From assembly GCF_008704655.1 (NCBI RefSeq), contig NZ_CP023688.1:6005501-6069500 (forward strand): a stretch of DNA of 64,000 bases. The letters are read 5' to 3'. The notes under the pieces were generated by a model, which saw only the letters and a list, made by a program, of their open reading frames with translations, did no database searches and was not told the origin of the DNA. The first letter of the stretch is position 1, and each line of letters opens with the position of its first letter. Below, piece after piece: positions 6,937-16,942 of this stretch. The DNA comes from Streptomyces rimosus. Lineage in GTDB: Bacteria > Actinomycetota > Actinomycetes > Streptomycetales > Streptomycetaceae. The position numbers and the translations under genes were made by a program.

Positions 6937-8766
6937 CTACTCGACCGTGACCGACTTCGCCAGGTTGCGGGGCTTGTCGATGTCCCGGCCCATGGCCAGC
7001 GCCACGTGGTAGGCCAGCAGCTGGAGCGGAATGCCCATCAGGATCGGGTCCAGCTCGTTCTCGTTCTTCGGCACGACGATGGTGTGGTCGGCCTTGTCCT
7101 GCTTCTGGTGCGCGACGGCCAGGATGCGGCCGCTGCGGGCCTTGATCTCCTCCATCGCGGCGCGGTTCTTCTCCAGCAGGTCGTCGTCCGGGACGATCGC
7201 CACGGTCGGCATGGCCGGCTCGATCAGCGCCAGCGGACCGTGCTTGAGCTCGGACGCCGGGTACGCCTCGGCGTGGATGTAGGAGATCTCCTTGAGCTTG
7301 AGGGAGGCCTCGCGGGCCACCGGGTAGCCGCGCACCCGGCCGATGAACATCATCGACTTGGCGTCGGCGTACTCGGCCGCCAGCTTCTTGACCTCGTCCT
7401 CCAGCTCCAGGATCTCCTGGATCTGGCCGGGCAGCTTGCGCAGGCCCTCGATGATCCGCTTGCCGTCCGCGACGGACAGGTCGCGGATGCGGCCCAGGTG
7501 CAGCGCGAGCAGGCCGAAGGCGACCACGGTGTTGGTGAAGCACTTGGTGGAGACCACGCAGACCTCGGGGCCCGCGTGCACGTACACGCCGCCGTGGGTC
7601 TCCCGGGCGATCGCCGAGCCGACCACGTTCACCACGCCCAGGACGCGCGCGCCCTTGCGCTTGAGCTCCTGCACGGCGGCCAGCACGTCGTAGGTCTCAC
7701 CGGACTGGGAGACCGCGATGTAGAGGGTGTCGGGGTCCACGACCGGGTTGCGGTAGCGGAACTCGGAGGCCGGCTCGGCGTCCGAGGGGATACGGGCCAG
7801 CTCCTCGATCATCTGCGCGCCGATCTGGCCCGCGTGGTACGAGGTGCCGCAGCCCAGGATCTTGACCCGGCGGATGGCGCGCGCCTCGCGCGGGTCCAGG
7901 TTCAGGCCGCCCAGGTGCACGGTGGAGAAGCGGTCGTCGATCCGCCCGCGCAGCACGCGGTCGACGGCGTCGGCCTGCTCGCAGATCTCCTTGTGCATGT
8001 ACGTGTCGTGGCCGCCCATGTCGTACGACTCGGCCTCCCACTCCACCGTGGTCGGCTGCGCGGAGGTGTGCGAGCCCTCGGTGGTGTAGGTGCGGTAGTC
8101 GTCGGCCTTGAGGGTGGCCATCTCGCCGTCGTCGAGGGTGACGACCTGGCGGGTGTGCGAGACCAGCGCTGCGACGTCGGAGGAGACGAACATCTCCTTC
8201 TCGCCGATGCCGAGGACGACCGGCGAGCCGTTGCGGGCGACGACGATGCGCTCGGGGAAGTCGGCGTGCAGCACGGCGATGCCGTACGTGCCCTCGATGA
8301 CCCGCAGGGCCTCGCGGACCTGCTCCTCCAGGGTCGGCGCCTGGGAGCGGCCGATCAGGTGGGCCAGCACCTCGGTGTCGGTCTCGGAGACGAACTCCAC
8401 GCCGTCCGCGGTGAGCTTGGCGCGCAGCTCGTCGGCGTTGTCGATGATGCCGTTGTGGACGACGGCGACCTTGCCCTCGGTGTCCACGTGCGGGTGGGCG
8501 TTCTCGTCGGTCGGCGCGCCGTGGGTGGCCCAGCGGGTGTGCGCGATGCCGGCGGTGCCCGCGAAGCGCTTGGGCAGGCGGGACTCCAGCTCGCGGACGC
8601 GGCCCTTGGCCTTGGCGGTCTTCAGGCCGCCGGCGGCCTTGCCGGTGCCCTTGGCGTGGATGGCGATACCGGCGGAGTCGTACCCGCGGTACTCCAGGCG
8701 CTGCAGTCCCTCGAGAAGCAGCGGAGCCACGTCCCGCTTACCGATGTAGCCGACGATCCCGCACAT
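6937..8766 (-). CDS. glmS: Glutamine-fructose-6-phosphate aminotransferase
   Basis: A 609-residue enzyme that makes glucosamine-6-phosphate from fructose-6-phosphate and glutamine, the first step of UDP-GlcNAc and peptidoglycan precursor synthesis. The start MCGIVGYIGK at 8766 puts the N-terminal nucleophile cysteine at position 2; RGYDSAGIAI is the glutaminase signature. Two SIS sugar-isomerase domains follow (VKILGCGTSYHAGQIGAQMI; YIAVSQSGETYDVLAAVQEL), ending in the typical tail RNLAKSVTVE. GAAGGGG precedes the ATG. Next to a secreted hexosaminidase it links GlcNAc supply to chitin and wall turnover. Many Streptomyces have more than one glmS; I cannot say which paralogue this is. Confidence 0.96.
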   Translation of the reverse strand: MCGIVGYIGKRDVAPLLLEGLQRLEYRGYDSAGIAIHAKGTGKAAGGLKTAKAKGRVRELESRLPKRFAGTAGIAHTRWATHGAPTDENAHPHVDTEGKVAVVHNGIIDNADELRAKLTADGVEFVSETDTEVLAHLIGRSQAPTLEEQVREALRVIEGTYGIAVLHADFPERIVVARNGSPVVLGIGEKEMFVSSDVAALVSHTRQVVTLDDGEMATLKADDYRTYTTEGSHTSAQPTTVEWEAESYDMGGHDTYMHKEICEQADAVDRVLRGRIDDRFSTVHLGGLNLDPREARAIRRVKILGCGTSYHAGQIGAQMIEELARIPSDAEPASEFRYRNPVVDPDTLYIAVSQSGETYDVLAAVQELKRKGARVLGVVNVVGSAIARETHGGVYVHAGPEVCVVSTKCFTNTVVAFGLLALHLGRIRDLSVADGKRIIEGLRKLPGQIQEILELEDEVKKLAAEYADAKSMMFIGRVRGYPVAREASLKLKEISYIHAEAYPASELKHGPLALIEPAMPTVAIVPDDDLLEKNRAAMEEIKARSGRILAVAHQKQDKADHTIVVPKNENELDPILMGIPLQLLAYHVALAMGRDIDKPRNLAKSVTVE

Positions 8767-8837
8767 GTGGTGACCCCTTCGGTCAGGCAGTTGGACAGGT
8801 GGCACGCGATGCGGCACGTGCCGGGTGCTCGGCCGGG

Positions 8838-9179
8838 TCAGCCGTAGACGAGGCGGCGCAGCTGGCGCGCCGAGAGGGTGGGCGGGCACACCGCGCGGTG
8901 CGGCAGCTCCTGCCCGATCCGTTCGAAGATCGCGTCGTTGCGCAGTCCCTGCGACTGCAGCTCCCGGTGGCGCCTTCGGACGTAGTCCTCGGTCGTCTCG
9001 TCGAAGTACGCGAGGACGTCGAGGACCACCCGGGCAGCCTCGCCGCGCTGTAGCGGCGTGCTGCGCACCAGGTGGTCGATGAGGTCCTCATGGGGCGAAC
9101 GGCGATCGAGCACCCGATGAATACTGATGGGTCGCCCCGGCCAATGCAAGAAATCTGCCCGATATCGGGCAAGCGACAC
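8838..9179 (-). CDS. Small conserved-looking protein of unknown function
   Basis: A frame of up to 113 residues upstream of glmS on the same strand, 71 bp apart. The segment DLIDHLVRSTPLQRGEAARV and following text read as amphipathic helices (VVLDVLAYFDETTEDYVRRR, GLRNDAIFERIGQEL), ending in LSARQLRRLVYG. That is ordered, protein-like sequence rather than antisense noise. I do not recognise the family and see no membrane segment or metal motif. The GTG at 9179 has no clear ribosome site; a GTG near 9113 is an alternative. It could be co-transcribed with glmS. Confidence 0.65.
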   Translation of the reverse strand: MSLARYRADFLHWPGRPISIHRVLDRRSPHEDLIDHLVRSTPLQRGEAARVVLDVLAYFDETTEDYVRRRHRELQSQGLRNDAIFERIGQELPHRAVCPPTLSARQLRRLVYG

Positions 9180-9195
9180 GCCGGATGACGCCAGA

Positions 9196-9211
9196 CGTGG
9201 TCCACACCTTG
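9196..9211. promoter_or_regulatory. Candidate DasR (dre) operator
   Basis: CGTGGTCCACACCTTG contains the core TGGTC-N3-ACC of the dre consensus ACTGGTCTAGACCACT (9 of 16 matches). It lies between the divergent hexosaminidase and glmS-side genes. DasR is the GntR repressor that responds to glucosamine-6-phosphate and controls chitin/GlcNAc genes, so position and gene functions fit. The match itself is moderate. Confidence 0.4.
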
Positions 9212-9313
9212 ACCATCACAAGGGTCAGCGGTACTCAATGTTGACGTTCGGTTGCTCCATGCCACGTACGACCACGCACGGCCATGCACGACGAGCCCAC
9301 CGAAGGGAACCTC

Positions 9314-10927
9314 GTGAGACGACGCAGACTGTTCTGCTCGCTGCTGCTGGTCGCGGCGGCCGGCCTGTCCACGGCCGGGGCGCGGCCCACGGACGGCCAT
9401 GACCGCCAGGCCGGCCGCCACGCCAAGCCCATAGCCCTCGACCAGGTCATCCCGGCGCCCGCCTCCGTCCGGCCCGGCAAGGACCCCTACACGCTCGGCG
9501 ACCGGACGCAGATCCGGGTGCCCGGCGCGTCGGGCGAGGTCCGGCGGGTGGCCGGCTACCTGGCGGACGTGCTGCGGCCGTCCACCGGCTACCCCCTGCC
9601 CGTCACCGGCAAGGACGGCCGGGACGGCATCGTGCTGCGGCTCGGCGGCAAGGACACCGGGAAGCTGGGCGCCGAGGGCTACCGCCTCACCTCCACCCGG
9701 CACGCCGTGACGATCACCGCGGCCCGGCCCGCCGGGCTCTTCCACGGCGTACAGACGCTGCGCCAGCTGCTGCCGCCGTCCGTCGAGAAGCGCAGCGCGC
9801 AGCACCGCCCCTGGAAGGTCGCGGGCGGCACCATCACCGACACCCCGCGCTACGGCTACCGCGGCGGGATGATCGATGTCGGCCGGCACTTCTTCACGGT
9901 CGAGCAGCTGAAGCGTTACATCGATCAGCTTGCGCTGTACAAGTACAACAAGCTGCATCTGCACCTCACCGACGACCAGGGCTGGCGCCTGCAGATCAAC
10001 TCCTGGCCGCGGCTCGCCACCTACGGCGGCAGCACCCAGGTCGGCGGCGGCCCCGGCGGCTACTACACCAAGGCCCAGTACCGCGAGATCCTGCGGTACG
10101 CCGCCAGTCGCTACATGGAGGTCATCCCCGAGATCGACACTCCGGGGCACACCCAGGCCGCGCTCGCCTCGTATGCCAAGCTCAACTGCAACAACGTCGC
10201 GCCTCCGATCTACACCGGCGTCGAGGTCGGCTTCAGCTCGCTGTGCGTGCCCAAGAAGGTGACGTACGAGTTCCTGGACGACGTCTTCCGCGAGACCGCG
10301 GCGCTGACGCCGGGCCCGTACCTGCACATCGGCGGCGACGAGGCGTACTCCACCAGCCACGCCGACTACGTGACCTTCATGAACAAGGTCCAGCCGCTGG
10401 TGACCAAGTACAAGAAGAAGGTCATAGGGTGGCACCAGATGACCGCCGTGACCCCGGCCAAGGGCGCCGCGGTGCAGTACTGGGGCTACGACAAGACCCC
10501 CGCCAAGGAGCGGGAGCAGGTCGCGGCGGCGGCCCGCGAGGGCGCCGGGCTGATCCTGTCGCCCGCCGACCGCTCCTACCTCGACATGAAGTACACCAAG
10601 GACACCAAGCTGGGTAAGGCGTGGGCCGGGTACGTCGAGGTCCAGCGCTCCTACGACTGGGACCCCGGGACGTACCTCAAGGGCGCGCCGCAGAAGTCGA
10701 TCATGGGTGTCGAGGCGCCGATCTGGACGGAGACCCTCTCCACCGATCAGCACCTGGACTACATGACCTTCCCGCGGATGCCCGGCATCGCCGAGCTGGG
10801 CTGGTCACCGCGGTCCACCCACGACTGGGACACCTACAAGTACCGGCTGGCCGCCCAGGCGCCCCGCTGGGAGGCCATGGGCTTCGACTACTACAGGTCC
10901 CCGCAGGTGCCGTGGGGAAAGAAGTGA
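9314..10927 (+). CDS. Secreted beta-N-acetylhexosaminidase (GH20)
   Basis: A 537-residue exported glycosidase that removes terminal GlcNAc from chitobiose and wall fragments. The GTG at 9314 is preceded by GAAGGGA and opens a signal peptide (RRRRLFCSLLLVAAAGLSTAGA). An N-terminal GH20b domain (about 50-165) precedes the TIM barrel. DVGRHFFTVEQLKRYIDQLA and LHLHLTDDQGWRLQI are conserved strands, and HIGGDEAYSTSHADY holds the catalytic Asp342-Glu343 pair of substrate-assisted catalysis. WTETLST and the Trp/Tyr-rich end belong to the substrate pocket. It is divergent from the glmS side, with a dre-like site between. Confidence 0.95.
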   Translation: MRRRRLFCSLLLVAAAGLSTAGARPTDGHDRQAGRHAKPIALDQVIPAPASVRPGKDPYTLGDRTQIRVPGASGEVRRVAGYLADVLRPSTGYPLPVTGKDGRDGIVLRLGGKDTGKLGAEGYRLTSTRHAVTITAARPAGLFHGVQTLRQLLPPSVEKRSAQHRPWKVAGGTITDTPRYGYRGGMIDVGRHFFTVEQLKRYIDQLALYKYNKLHLHLTDDQGWRLQINSWPRLATYGGSTQVGGGPGGYYTKAQYREILRYAASRYMEVIPEIDTPGHTQAALASYAKLNCNNVAPPIYTGVEVGFSSLCVPKKVTYEFLDDVFRETAALTPGPYLHIGGDEAYSTSHADYVTFMNKVQPLVTKYKKKVIGWHQMTAVTPAKGAAVQYWGYDKTPAKEREQVAAAAREGAGLILSPADRSYLDMKYTKDTKLGKAWAGYVEVQRSYDWDPGTYLKGAPQKSIMGVEAPIWTETLSTDQHLDYMTFPRMPGIAELGWSPRSTHDWDTYKYRLAAQAPRWEAMGFDYYRSPQVPWGKK

Positions 10928-10946
10928 GCTGACGGTGCCGTGACAG

Positions 10947-10978
10947 CAGGGCGGGCCCGGATTCCCGGGCCCGCCCTG
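10947..10978. terminator. Bidirectional terminator hairpin
   Basis: Perfect 14-bp stem (10947-10960 with 10965-10978) around the 4-nt loop ATTC, between the convergent hexosaminidase and isovaleryl-CoA dehydrogenase genes. Confidence 0.85.
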
Positions 10979-11039
10979 TGCCGTACGTGAAGGCCGTACA
11001 CGTACGGGGATGCCGTACGCGACCGCCGGACGCGGGCGC

Positions 11040-12194
11040 CTACACCCCCAGCTCCCGCGCGATCAGCAGCCGCTGCACCTCGCTCGTCCCCTCGCCGATC
11101 TCCAGGATCTTGGAGTCGCGCCACATACGGGCGACCGGGTACTCGTTCATGAAGCCGTAGCCGCCGTGGATCTGGGTGGCCTCGCGGGCGTTGTCCACCG
11201 CGATCTCGGAGGAGTACAGCTTCGCGAGCGCCGCCTCCTTCTTGAACGGCTCGCCGTGCACCAGGCGGGAGGCTGCGTCGCGCCAGGCCAGCCGGGAGGT
11301 GTGCGCCCGCATCTCCATGTCGGCCAGCTTGAACTGGATCGCCTGGTTGTGGCCGATCGGCCGCCCGAAGGCGTGCCGCTCCTTGGCGTAGCGGACGGAC
11401 TCGTCCACACAGCCCTGCGCGAGGCCGGTGGCCAGCGCCGCGATGGCGATCCGGCCCTCGTCCAGGATGCGCAGGAACTGGGCGTAGCCGCGGCCTTCCG
11501 TGCCGACCAGGTTGGCCACCGGGACCCGTACGTCGGAGAAGGACAGCTCACGGGTGTCCGAGGCGTTCCAGCCGACCTTGGAGTACGGGGCGGCGACGGT
11601 GAAGCCCGGGGTGCCGGACGGCACGATGATCGAGGAGATCAGCGGGCTGCCGTCGTCCTTGCGGCCGGTGACGGCGGTGACCGTGACCAGGCCGGTGATG
11701 TCGGTGCCGGAGTTGGTGATGAAGCACTTGCTGCCGTTGATCACCCACTCGTCGCCGTCCCGTACCGCCGTGGTGCGGGTGGCGCCCGCGTCCGAGCCGC
11801 CGTCCGGCTCGGTCAGGCCGAAGGCGCCCAGCACCTCGCCCGTACACATCCGGGGCAGCCACTCGCGCTTCTGCTCCTCGGTGCCGAAGTGGTAGATCGG
11901 CATGGCGCCGAGCGAAACGGCCGCCTCCAGGGTGATCGCCACGGACGAGTCGACCCGGGCCAGCTCCTCCAGGGCGATGCCGAGGGCGAGGTAGTCGCCG
12001 CCCATGCCGCCGTACTCCTCGGGGAACGGCAGGCCGAACAGGCCCATGCGGCCCATCTCCCGCACGATCTCGTACGGGAACTCGTGCTGCTCGTAGAACT
12101 CGCCGATCTTGGGGGCGACGACGTCATGGGCGAACGCCTCGACCGTGCGCCGCAGCTCTTCGAGTTCGGGGGACAGGCGGTGGTCCAGGGACAT
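11040..12194 (-). CDS. Isovaleryl-CoA dehydrogenase-like acyl-CoA dehydrogenase
   Basis: A 384-residue FAD flavoprotein. FGLPFPEEYGGMGGDYLA, FGLTEPDGGSDAGATRTT (flavin-binding signature), WVINGSKCFITNSGTDI and YSSEIAVDNAREATQIHGGYGF are the acyl-CoA dehydrogenase blocks in order; it ends EGTSEVQRLLIARELGV. The gene is last in an operon with HMG-CoA lyase and the two carboxylase subunits (3 bp after the lyase stop). That context marks it as the enzyme oxidising isovaleryl-CoA to 3-methylcrotonyl-CoA in leucine breakdown. Substrate specificity is inferred from context. Confidence 0.9.
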   Translation of the reverse strand: MSLDHRLSPELEELRRTVEAFAHDVVAPKIGEFYEQHEFPYEIVREMGRMGLFGLPFPEEYGGMGGDYLALGIALEELARVDSSVAITLEAAVSLGAMPIYHFGTEEQKREWLPRMCTGEVLGAFGLTEPDGGSDAGATRTTAVRDGDEWVINGSKCFITNSGTDITGLVTVTAVTGRKDDGSPLISSIIVPSGTPGFTVAAPYSKVGWNASDTRELSFSDVRVPVANLVGTEGRGYAQFLRILDEGRIAIAALATGLAQGCVDESVRYAKERHAFGRPIGHNQAIQFKLADMEMRAHTSRLAWRDAASRLVHGEPFKKEAALAKLYSSEIAVDNAREATQIHGGYGFMNEYPVARMWRDSKILEIGEGTSEVQRLLIARELGV

Positions 12195-12197
12195 CGT

Positions 12198-13136
12198 TCA
12201 CTCCTTGTGGGAGAGGGCACGGACGGTGCGGGACGGGCTCGGTCGGCCCAGCTGTTCGGCCATCCACACGCTGGTGGCGGTGAGCCGGCCCAGGTCGACC
12301 CCGGTCTCGATGCCGAGGCCGTGCAGCATCCACACCAGGTCTTCGGTGGCGAGGTTGCCGGTGGCGCTCTTGGCGTACGGGCAGCCGCCGAGGCCGCCCG
12401 CCGACGCGTCGACGGTGGTGACGCCGTGCTGGAGCGCGGCGAGGGTGTTGGCCAGCGCCTGGCCGTAGGTGTCGTGGAAGTGCACGCCGAGGCGGTCGGT
12501 GGGCACGCCCGCCTCGTTCAGCGCGGCGAGCAGCGCCTGGACGTGGCCGGGGGTGGCGACGCCGATGGTGTCGCCGAGGCTCAGCTCGTCGCAGCCCATG
12601 TCGAGCAGCGCGCGGCAGACCCGGACGACCTGCGCGACGGGCACCGGGCCCTCCCACGGGTCGCCGAAGCACATGGAGAGATAGCCGCGGACGTGCGCCT
12701 TCTCCTCCTTGGCGCGGGCGACCACCGGCGTGAACATGGCGAGCGATTCCTCGACCGTACGGTTCAGGTTGGCCTTGGCGAACGACTCGGTGGCGCTGCC
12801 GAAGACCGCGATACGGCGGGCGCCGAGGGCCAGCGCGCGGTCCAGACCGCGGTCGTTGGGCACGAGGACGGGCAGGTGCGCGTCGAGATCCGCCAGCATC
12901 GGGTAGAGCCGCTCGGCGTCGGCGAGCTGCGGCACCCACTTGGGGTGCACGAAGCTGGTCGCCTCGATGGTGCCCAGCCCGGCGTCGGCGAGGCGGCGGA
13001 CGAACTCGGCCTTGACCTCGGTGGGCACCACGGCCGACTCGTTCTGGAGGCCGTCGCGGGCGCCGACCTCATGAATACGGACGCGGGCCGGCAGATGGGG
13101 CGCCGGAACGGTCATGGGCAGTCCGGATACGGTCAT
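12198..13136 (-). CDS. Hydroxymethylglutaryl-CoA lyase
   Basis: A 312-residue TIM-barrel lyase that splits HMG-CoA into acetoacetate and acetyl-CoA, the last step of leucine degradation. [15 protein letters not shown] is the N-terminal active-site block (catalytic R and metal D), [17 protein letters not shown] holds the metal-binding HxH region, and [18 protein letters not shown] is the lyase signature with the catalytic cysteine. The ATG at 13136 overlaps the stop of the upstream carboxylase gene (ATGA), indicating coupling; an in-frame ATG seven codons later is an alternative start. Confidence 0.94.
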   Translation of the reverse strand: MTVSGLPMTVPAPHLPARVRIHEVGARDGLQNESAVVPTEVKAEFVRRLADAGLGTIEATSFVHPKWVPQLADAERLYPMLADLDAHLPVLVPNDRGLDRALALGARRIAVFGSATESFAKANLNRTVEESLAMFTPVVARAKEEKAHVRGYLSMCFGDPWEGPVPVAQVVRVCRALLDMGCDELSLGDTIGVATPGHVQALLAALNEAGVPTDRLGVHFHDTYGQALANTLAALQHGVTTVDASAGGLGGCPYAKSATGNLATEDLVWMLHGLGIETGVDLGRLTATSVWMAEQLGRPSPSRTVRALSHKE

Positions 13137-15121
13137 GCCGTTGCCTCCTCGGTCGGTGCGGCCGCCTGCGAGCCGGAGGCGTGCGGATCGACGACGGCGA
13201 GCACCTGGTCCATGGCGACGGTGCTGCCGGGGGACACGCCGAGCTCGCTGACCGTGCCGGCGTGCGGCGCGGAGATGACGTGTTCCATCTTCATGGCCTC
13301 GACGACCAGCAGCCCCTGTCCGGCGGCCACTTCGTCGCCGACGGCCACCTTCACGACGGTGACGGTGCCGGGCATCGGCGCGGTCAGCGCGTCCATCCCG
13401 TGCGCCCCGGCGGCGCCGCGCAGCGTGTCCGCGACCGGGTCGTGGTCGGTGACATGCCAGGCGTCCCCGTCCCGGCCGAGCCAGTCGCCGGCCCGGCGGA
13501 AGGTGTGCACGACGCCGTCCACGGTGACGCGGACCGAGTCGGCCGTGACGTGCCCGGTGCCGCTGACCCGCACCGGTTCGTGCCCCGCGACCTTGACCCA
13601 GTGCGCCGCGGGCACCGTACGGCCGCCGATCCGCCAGCCGTCCGGTACGGAGAACGGGTCCACCCAGCCGCCGTCCGCCACCGGCTCCAGCGCCGCGTTC
13701 CGTACGGCGGCGGCGGCCGCGTACACCTCGGCGGGTACCTCGGCAGGCACCAGCGCGTCCATCTCGCGCTCGACCAGCCCGGTGTCCAGCTCGCCCGCCG
13801 CGACGGCCGGGTGGGCCAGCAGCCGCCGCAGGAAGCCGGTGTTGGTCGGGACGCCGAGCACGACCGTCTCGGCGAGCGCGGCGCGCAGCTTGCGCAGCGC
13901 GGTCGCGCGGTCCGGGCCGTACGCGATCACCTTCGAGAGCATCGGGTCGTACAGGCTGCCGACCTCGGTGCCCTCGGACAGGCCGGAGTCCGTGCGCACC
14001 CCGTCGCCGTGCGGCTCGGCGAGCGCCAGGACCGTACCGCCGGAGGGCAGGAAGCCGCGCGCGCCCTCCCGGACCGACACCGTCTCGGCGCAGATCCGGG
14101 CCTCGACGGCGTGCCCGGTCAGCCGGACGCCGTCCTGCCCGAACGCCAGCGGCTCTCCGGCCGCGATCCGCAGCTGCCACTCGACCAGGTCGAGGCCGGT
14201 GACGTACTCGGTGACCGGGTGCTCGACCTGGAGGCGGGTGTTCATCTCCATGAAGTAGTACGAGGCGGGGTCGTCGCCCGGCACGATGAACTCGACCGTG
14301 CCCGCGCCCCGGTAGCCGCACGAGCGCGCGGCCTGGACTGCGGCCTCGCCCATCGCGGCCCGCGTCGCCTCGTCCAGCAGGACGGACGGCGCCTCCTCGA
14401 TCACCTTCTGGTGGCGGCGCTGGAGCGAGCACTCGCGCTCGCCGAGGTGGACGACGTTGCCGTGCGCGTCCGCGAGCACCTGGATCTCGATGTGCCGGGG
14501 GCGGTCCACCCAGCGTTCGACCAGCAGCGTGTCGTCGCCGAAGGAGCCGCGCGCCTCGCGCCGCGCGGCGGCGATCTCGTCGGCGAGCAGCGCCTCGTCA
14601 CGCACCAGGCGCATGCCCTTGCCGCCACCGCCCGCGGACGGCTTCAGCAGCACCGGCATGCCGATCTCGCGTGCCGCCTCGGCCAGTTGGGCGTCGGTCA
14701 GACCGCTCCCGGAAGAGCCGGGAACGACCGGGACTCCGGCCGCCCGCACCGTCTCCTTGGCGCGGATCTTGTCGCCCATCAACTCGATGGCCTCGGCGGA
14801 CGGCCCGATGAAGACCAGCCCGGCGTCGGCGCAGGCCGCCGCGAACGCGGTGTTCTCGGCGAGGAAGCCGTAACCCGGGTGCACGGCCTGCGCGCCGCTG
14901 CGCCGCGCGGCCTCGATGAGACGCCCGGCGTCCAGGTAGCTCTCGGCGGCGGGCGGCGGGCCGATCCGTACGGCCGTGTCGGCCTCGCGGACGTGCCGGG
15001 CGTCGGCGTCCGCGTCACTGAAGACGGCGACCGAGCGGACACCCAGCGCGCGCAGCGTCCGGATGACGCGGACCGCGATCTCGCCGCGGTTGGCGACCAG
15101 GACGGTGTCGAACATGGTCAT
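13133..15121 (-). CDS. Acyl-CoA carboxylase alpha subunit, biotin carboxylase plus BCCP (methylcrotonyl-CoA type)
   Basis: A 662-residue biotin-dependent subunit. The biotin carboxylase domain (1-~450) has [34 protein letters not shown] and [16 protein letters not shown] (ATP-grasp glycine loop), with [20 protein letters not shown] as the catalytic stretch. The C-terminal carrier domain has EAMKMEH with the biotinylated Lys611. It carboxylates the biotin and works with the product of the next gene upstream. The ATG at 15121 is preferred because AAGGA lies just upstream; a GTG at 15142 is possible. Position with isovaleryl-CoA dehydrogenase and HMG-CoA lyase argues for 3-methylcrotonyl-CoA as substrate. 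Confidence 0.92.
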   Translation of the reverse strand: MTMFDTVLVANRGEIAVRVIRTLRALGVRSVAVFSDADADARHVREADTAVRIGPPPAAESYLDAGRLIEAARRSGAQAVHPGYGFLAENTAFAAACADAGLVFIGPSAEAIELMGDKIRAKETVRAAGVPVVPGSSGSGLTDAQLAEAAREIGMPVLLKPSAGGGGKGMRLVRDEALLADEIAAARREARGSFGDDTLLVERWVDRPRHIEIQVLADAHGNVVHLGERECSLQRRHQKVIEEAPSVLLDEATRAAMGEAAVQAARSCGYRGAGTVEFIVPGDDPASYYFMEMNTRLQVEHPVTEYVTGLDLVEWQLRIAAGEPLAFGQDGVRLTGHAVEARICAETVSVREGARGFLPSGGTVLALAEPHGDGVRTDSGLSEGTEVGSLYDPMLSKVIAYGPDRATALRKLRAALAETVVLGVPTNTGFLRRLLAHPAVAAGELDTGLVEREMDALVPAEVPAEVYAAAAAVRNAALEPVADGGWVDPFSVPDGWRIGGRTVPAAHWVKVAGHEPVRVSGTGHVTADSVRVTVDGVVHTFRRAGDWLGRDGDAWHVTDHDPVADTLRGAAGAHGMDALTAPMPGTVTVVKVAVGDEVAAGQGLLVVEAMKMEHVISAPHAGTVSELGVSPGSTVAMDQVLAVVDPHASGSQAAAPTEEATA

Positions 15122-15145
15122 ACGTTCCTTCATTTCCCGCACCCC

Positions 15146-16777
15146 TCACATCCGGAAGACGCCGTAGCCCGGCTCGCCCAGCGGCGCGTTGCCGCAGGCG
15201 GTCAGCGCCAGGCCCAGCACCCGGCGGGTGTCCAGCGGGTCGATGACCCCGTCGTCCCACAGGCGCGCGGTGGCGTAGTAGGCGTTGCCCTGCGTCTCGT
15301 ACTGCTCGCGCACCGGCGCCTTGAAGGCGGCCTCCTCCTCGGCGCTCCACTCCTCGCCCCGCGCCTCCAACTGGTCGCGCTTGACGGTCGCGAGGACGGA
15401 AGCGGCCTGCTCGCCGCCCATCACCGAGATCTTGGCGTTCGGCCACATCCACAGGAAGCGCGGCGAATACGCCCGGCCGCACATCGAGTAGTTGCCCGCG
15501 CCGTACGAGCCGCCGATGACGACGGTCAGCTTGGGAACCCGCGTGCACGCCACCGCCGTGACCATCTTCGCGCCGTGCTTGGCGATGCCGCCGGCCTCGT
15601 AATCGCGGCCCACCATGAAGCCGGAGATGTTCTGGAGGAACACCAGCGGGATGCCGCGCTGGTCGCACAGCTCGATGAAGTGGGCGCCCTTCTGGGCGGA
15701 CTCGGAGAACAGGATGCCGTTGTTGGCGACGATGCCGACCGGGTGGCCGTGGATGTGCGCGAAGCCGGTGACCAGCGTCGTGCCGTACTCGGCCTTGAAC
15801 TCCGCGAAGCGGGAGCCGTCCACGACGCGCGCGATGACTTCCCGTACGTCATAGGGCGTACGGGAGTCGACGGGCACCACGCCGTACAGCCCGGACGGAT
15901 CGTGCTTGGGCTCCTCGGCGGGCCGCGCCGTCCAGGGCAGCGGGCCGCGGTCGCCGAGCGTGGAGACGATCGTGCGCACGATGCGCAGCGCGTGCGCGTC
16001 GTCCTCGGCGAGGTGGTCGGTGACCCCGGACGTACGGGAATGCACCTCGCCGCCGCCCAGCTCCTCGGCCGTGACGACCTCGCCGGTGGCGGCCTTCACC
16101 AGCGGCGGGCCGCCCAGGAAGATCGTGCCCTGGTTCCGCACGATCACGGCCTCGTCGCTCATCGCCGGGACGTACGCGCCGCCCGCCGTGCAGGAGCCGA
16201 GGACCGCGGCGATCTGCGGGATGCCCGCGCCGGACATCCGCGCCTGGTTGTAGAAGATCCGCCCGAAGTGCTCGCGGTCGGGGAAGACCTCGTCCTGCAT
16301 CGGCAGGAAGGCGCCGCCCGAGTCGACCAGGTAGAGGCACGGCAGGCGGTTCTCCAGGGCGATCTCCTGGGCGCGCAGGTGCTTCTTGACCGTCATCGGG
16401 TAGTACGTGCCGCCCTTGACCGTGGCGTCGTTGGCGACGATCACCGTTTCGCGGCCGGAGACCCGGCCGACGCCCGCGATCACGCCCGCGGCCGGCGCGG
16501 CACCGCCGTACATGCCCTCCGCCGCCAGCGGCGCGACCTCCAGGAACGGCGAGCCGGGGTCCAGCAGCGCGTCCACCCGGTCGCGGGGCAGCAGCTTGCC
16601 GCGCGCCGTGTGCCGGGCGCGGGCCTTCTCGCCGCCGCCGAGGCGGGCCGCGGCGAGCCGGGCCCGCAGATCGTCGGCCAGCTCCTGATGGGCGGCCTCG
16701 TTGGCGCGCCAGGCGTCCGAGGCCGGGTCGGCCGTGCTGTCGAGCACCGGTGCCTGCTGCGTCGGGTCCATCAGCAC
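15146..16777 (-). CDS. Acyl-CoA carboxylase beta subunit, carboxyltransferase (methylcrotonyl-CoA type)
   Basis: A 543-residue carboxyltransferase of the crotonase superfamily with N and C halves. [20 protein letters not shown] is the usual entry; [39 protein letters not shown] and [20 protein letters not shown] form the acyl-CoA and biotin pockets; [20 protein letters not shown] is the second oxyanion block. It transfers CO2 from carboxybiotin to the acyl-CoA. First gene of the operon; GGAGG precedes the GTG at 16777, and an ATG two codons later is also possible. The length and blocks suit methylcrotonyl-CoA rather than acetyl-CoA carboxylase. Confidence 0.92.
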   Translation of the reverse strand: MLMDPTQQAPVLDSTADPASDAWRANEAAHQELADDLRARLAAARLGGGEKARARHTARGKLLPRDRVDALLDPGSPFLEVAPLAAEGMYGGAAPAAGVIAGVGRVSGRETVIVANDATVKGGTYYPMTVKKHLRAQEIALENRLPCLYLVDSGGAFLPMQDEVFPDREHFGRIFYNQARMSGAGIPQIAAVLGSCTAGGAYVPAMSDEAVIVRNQGTIFLGGPPLVKAATGEVVTAEELGGGEVHSRTSGVTDHLAEDDAHALRIVRTIVSTLGDRGPLPWTARPAEEPKHDPSGLYGVVPVDSRTPYDVREVIARVVDGSRFAEFKAEYGTTLVTGFAHIHGHPVGIVANNGILFSESAQKGAHFIELCDQRGIPLVFLQNISGFMVGRDYEAGGIAKHGAKMVTAVACTRVPKLTVVIGGSYGAGNYSMCGRAYSPRFLWMWPNAKISVMGGEQAASVLATVKRDQLEARGEEWSAEEEAAFKAPVREQYETQGNAYYATARLWDDGVIDPLDTRRVLGLALTACGNAPLGEPGYGVFRM

Positions 16778-16874
16778 CGGACCTCCGTCTCCGTCGGCTC
16801 CATCGCCACCGGCTGCATCGCTAGCGCCTTTCTCGTCCGACTGCCGCGCGTCCCGGGGATCGCCCGGCGGCGCG

Positions 16875-16921
16875 GTTAATGGGCGTTAACTTCATTTCTC
16901 CCAGGTTAACGACCACTAACC
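16875..16921. promoter_or_regulatory. Two GTTAA-type palindromes between the carboxylase operon and tetR
   Basis: GTTAA-N6-TTAAC spans 16875-16890 and GGTTA-N8-TAACC spans 16904-16921. Both lie between the divergent TetR gene and the leucine-degradation operon, the usual place for an autorepressor operator. They are AT-rich islands in GC-rich DNA, which strengthens the case. Confidence 0.6.
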
Positions 16922-16942
16922 CGCCTGTCTACAATTAGTTGT

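Noticed and set aside
12198..14432. A 744-residue minus-strand protein extending HMG-CoA lyase upstream
   Set aside because: The upstream half is an alternative frame of the biotin carboxylase gene; the lyase starts at 13136 with an ATGA overlap.
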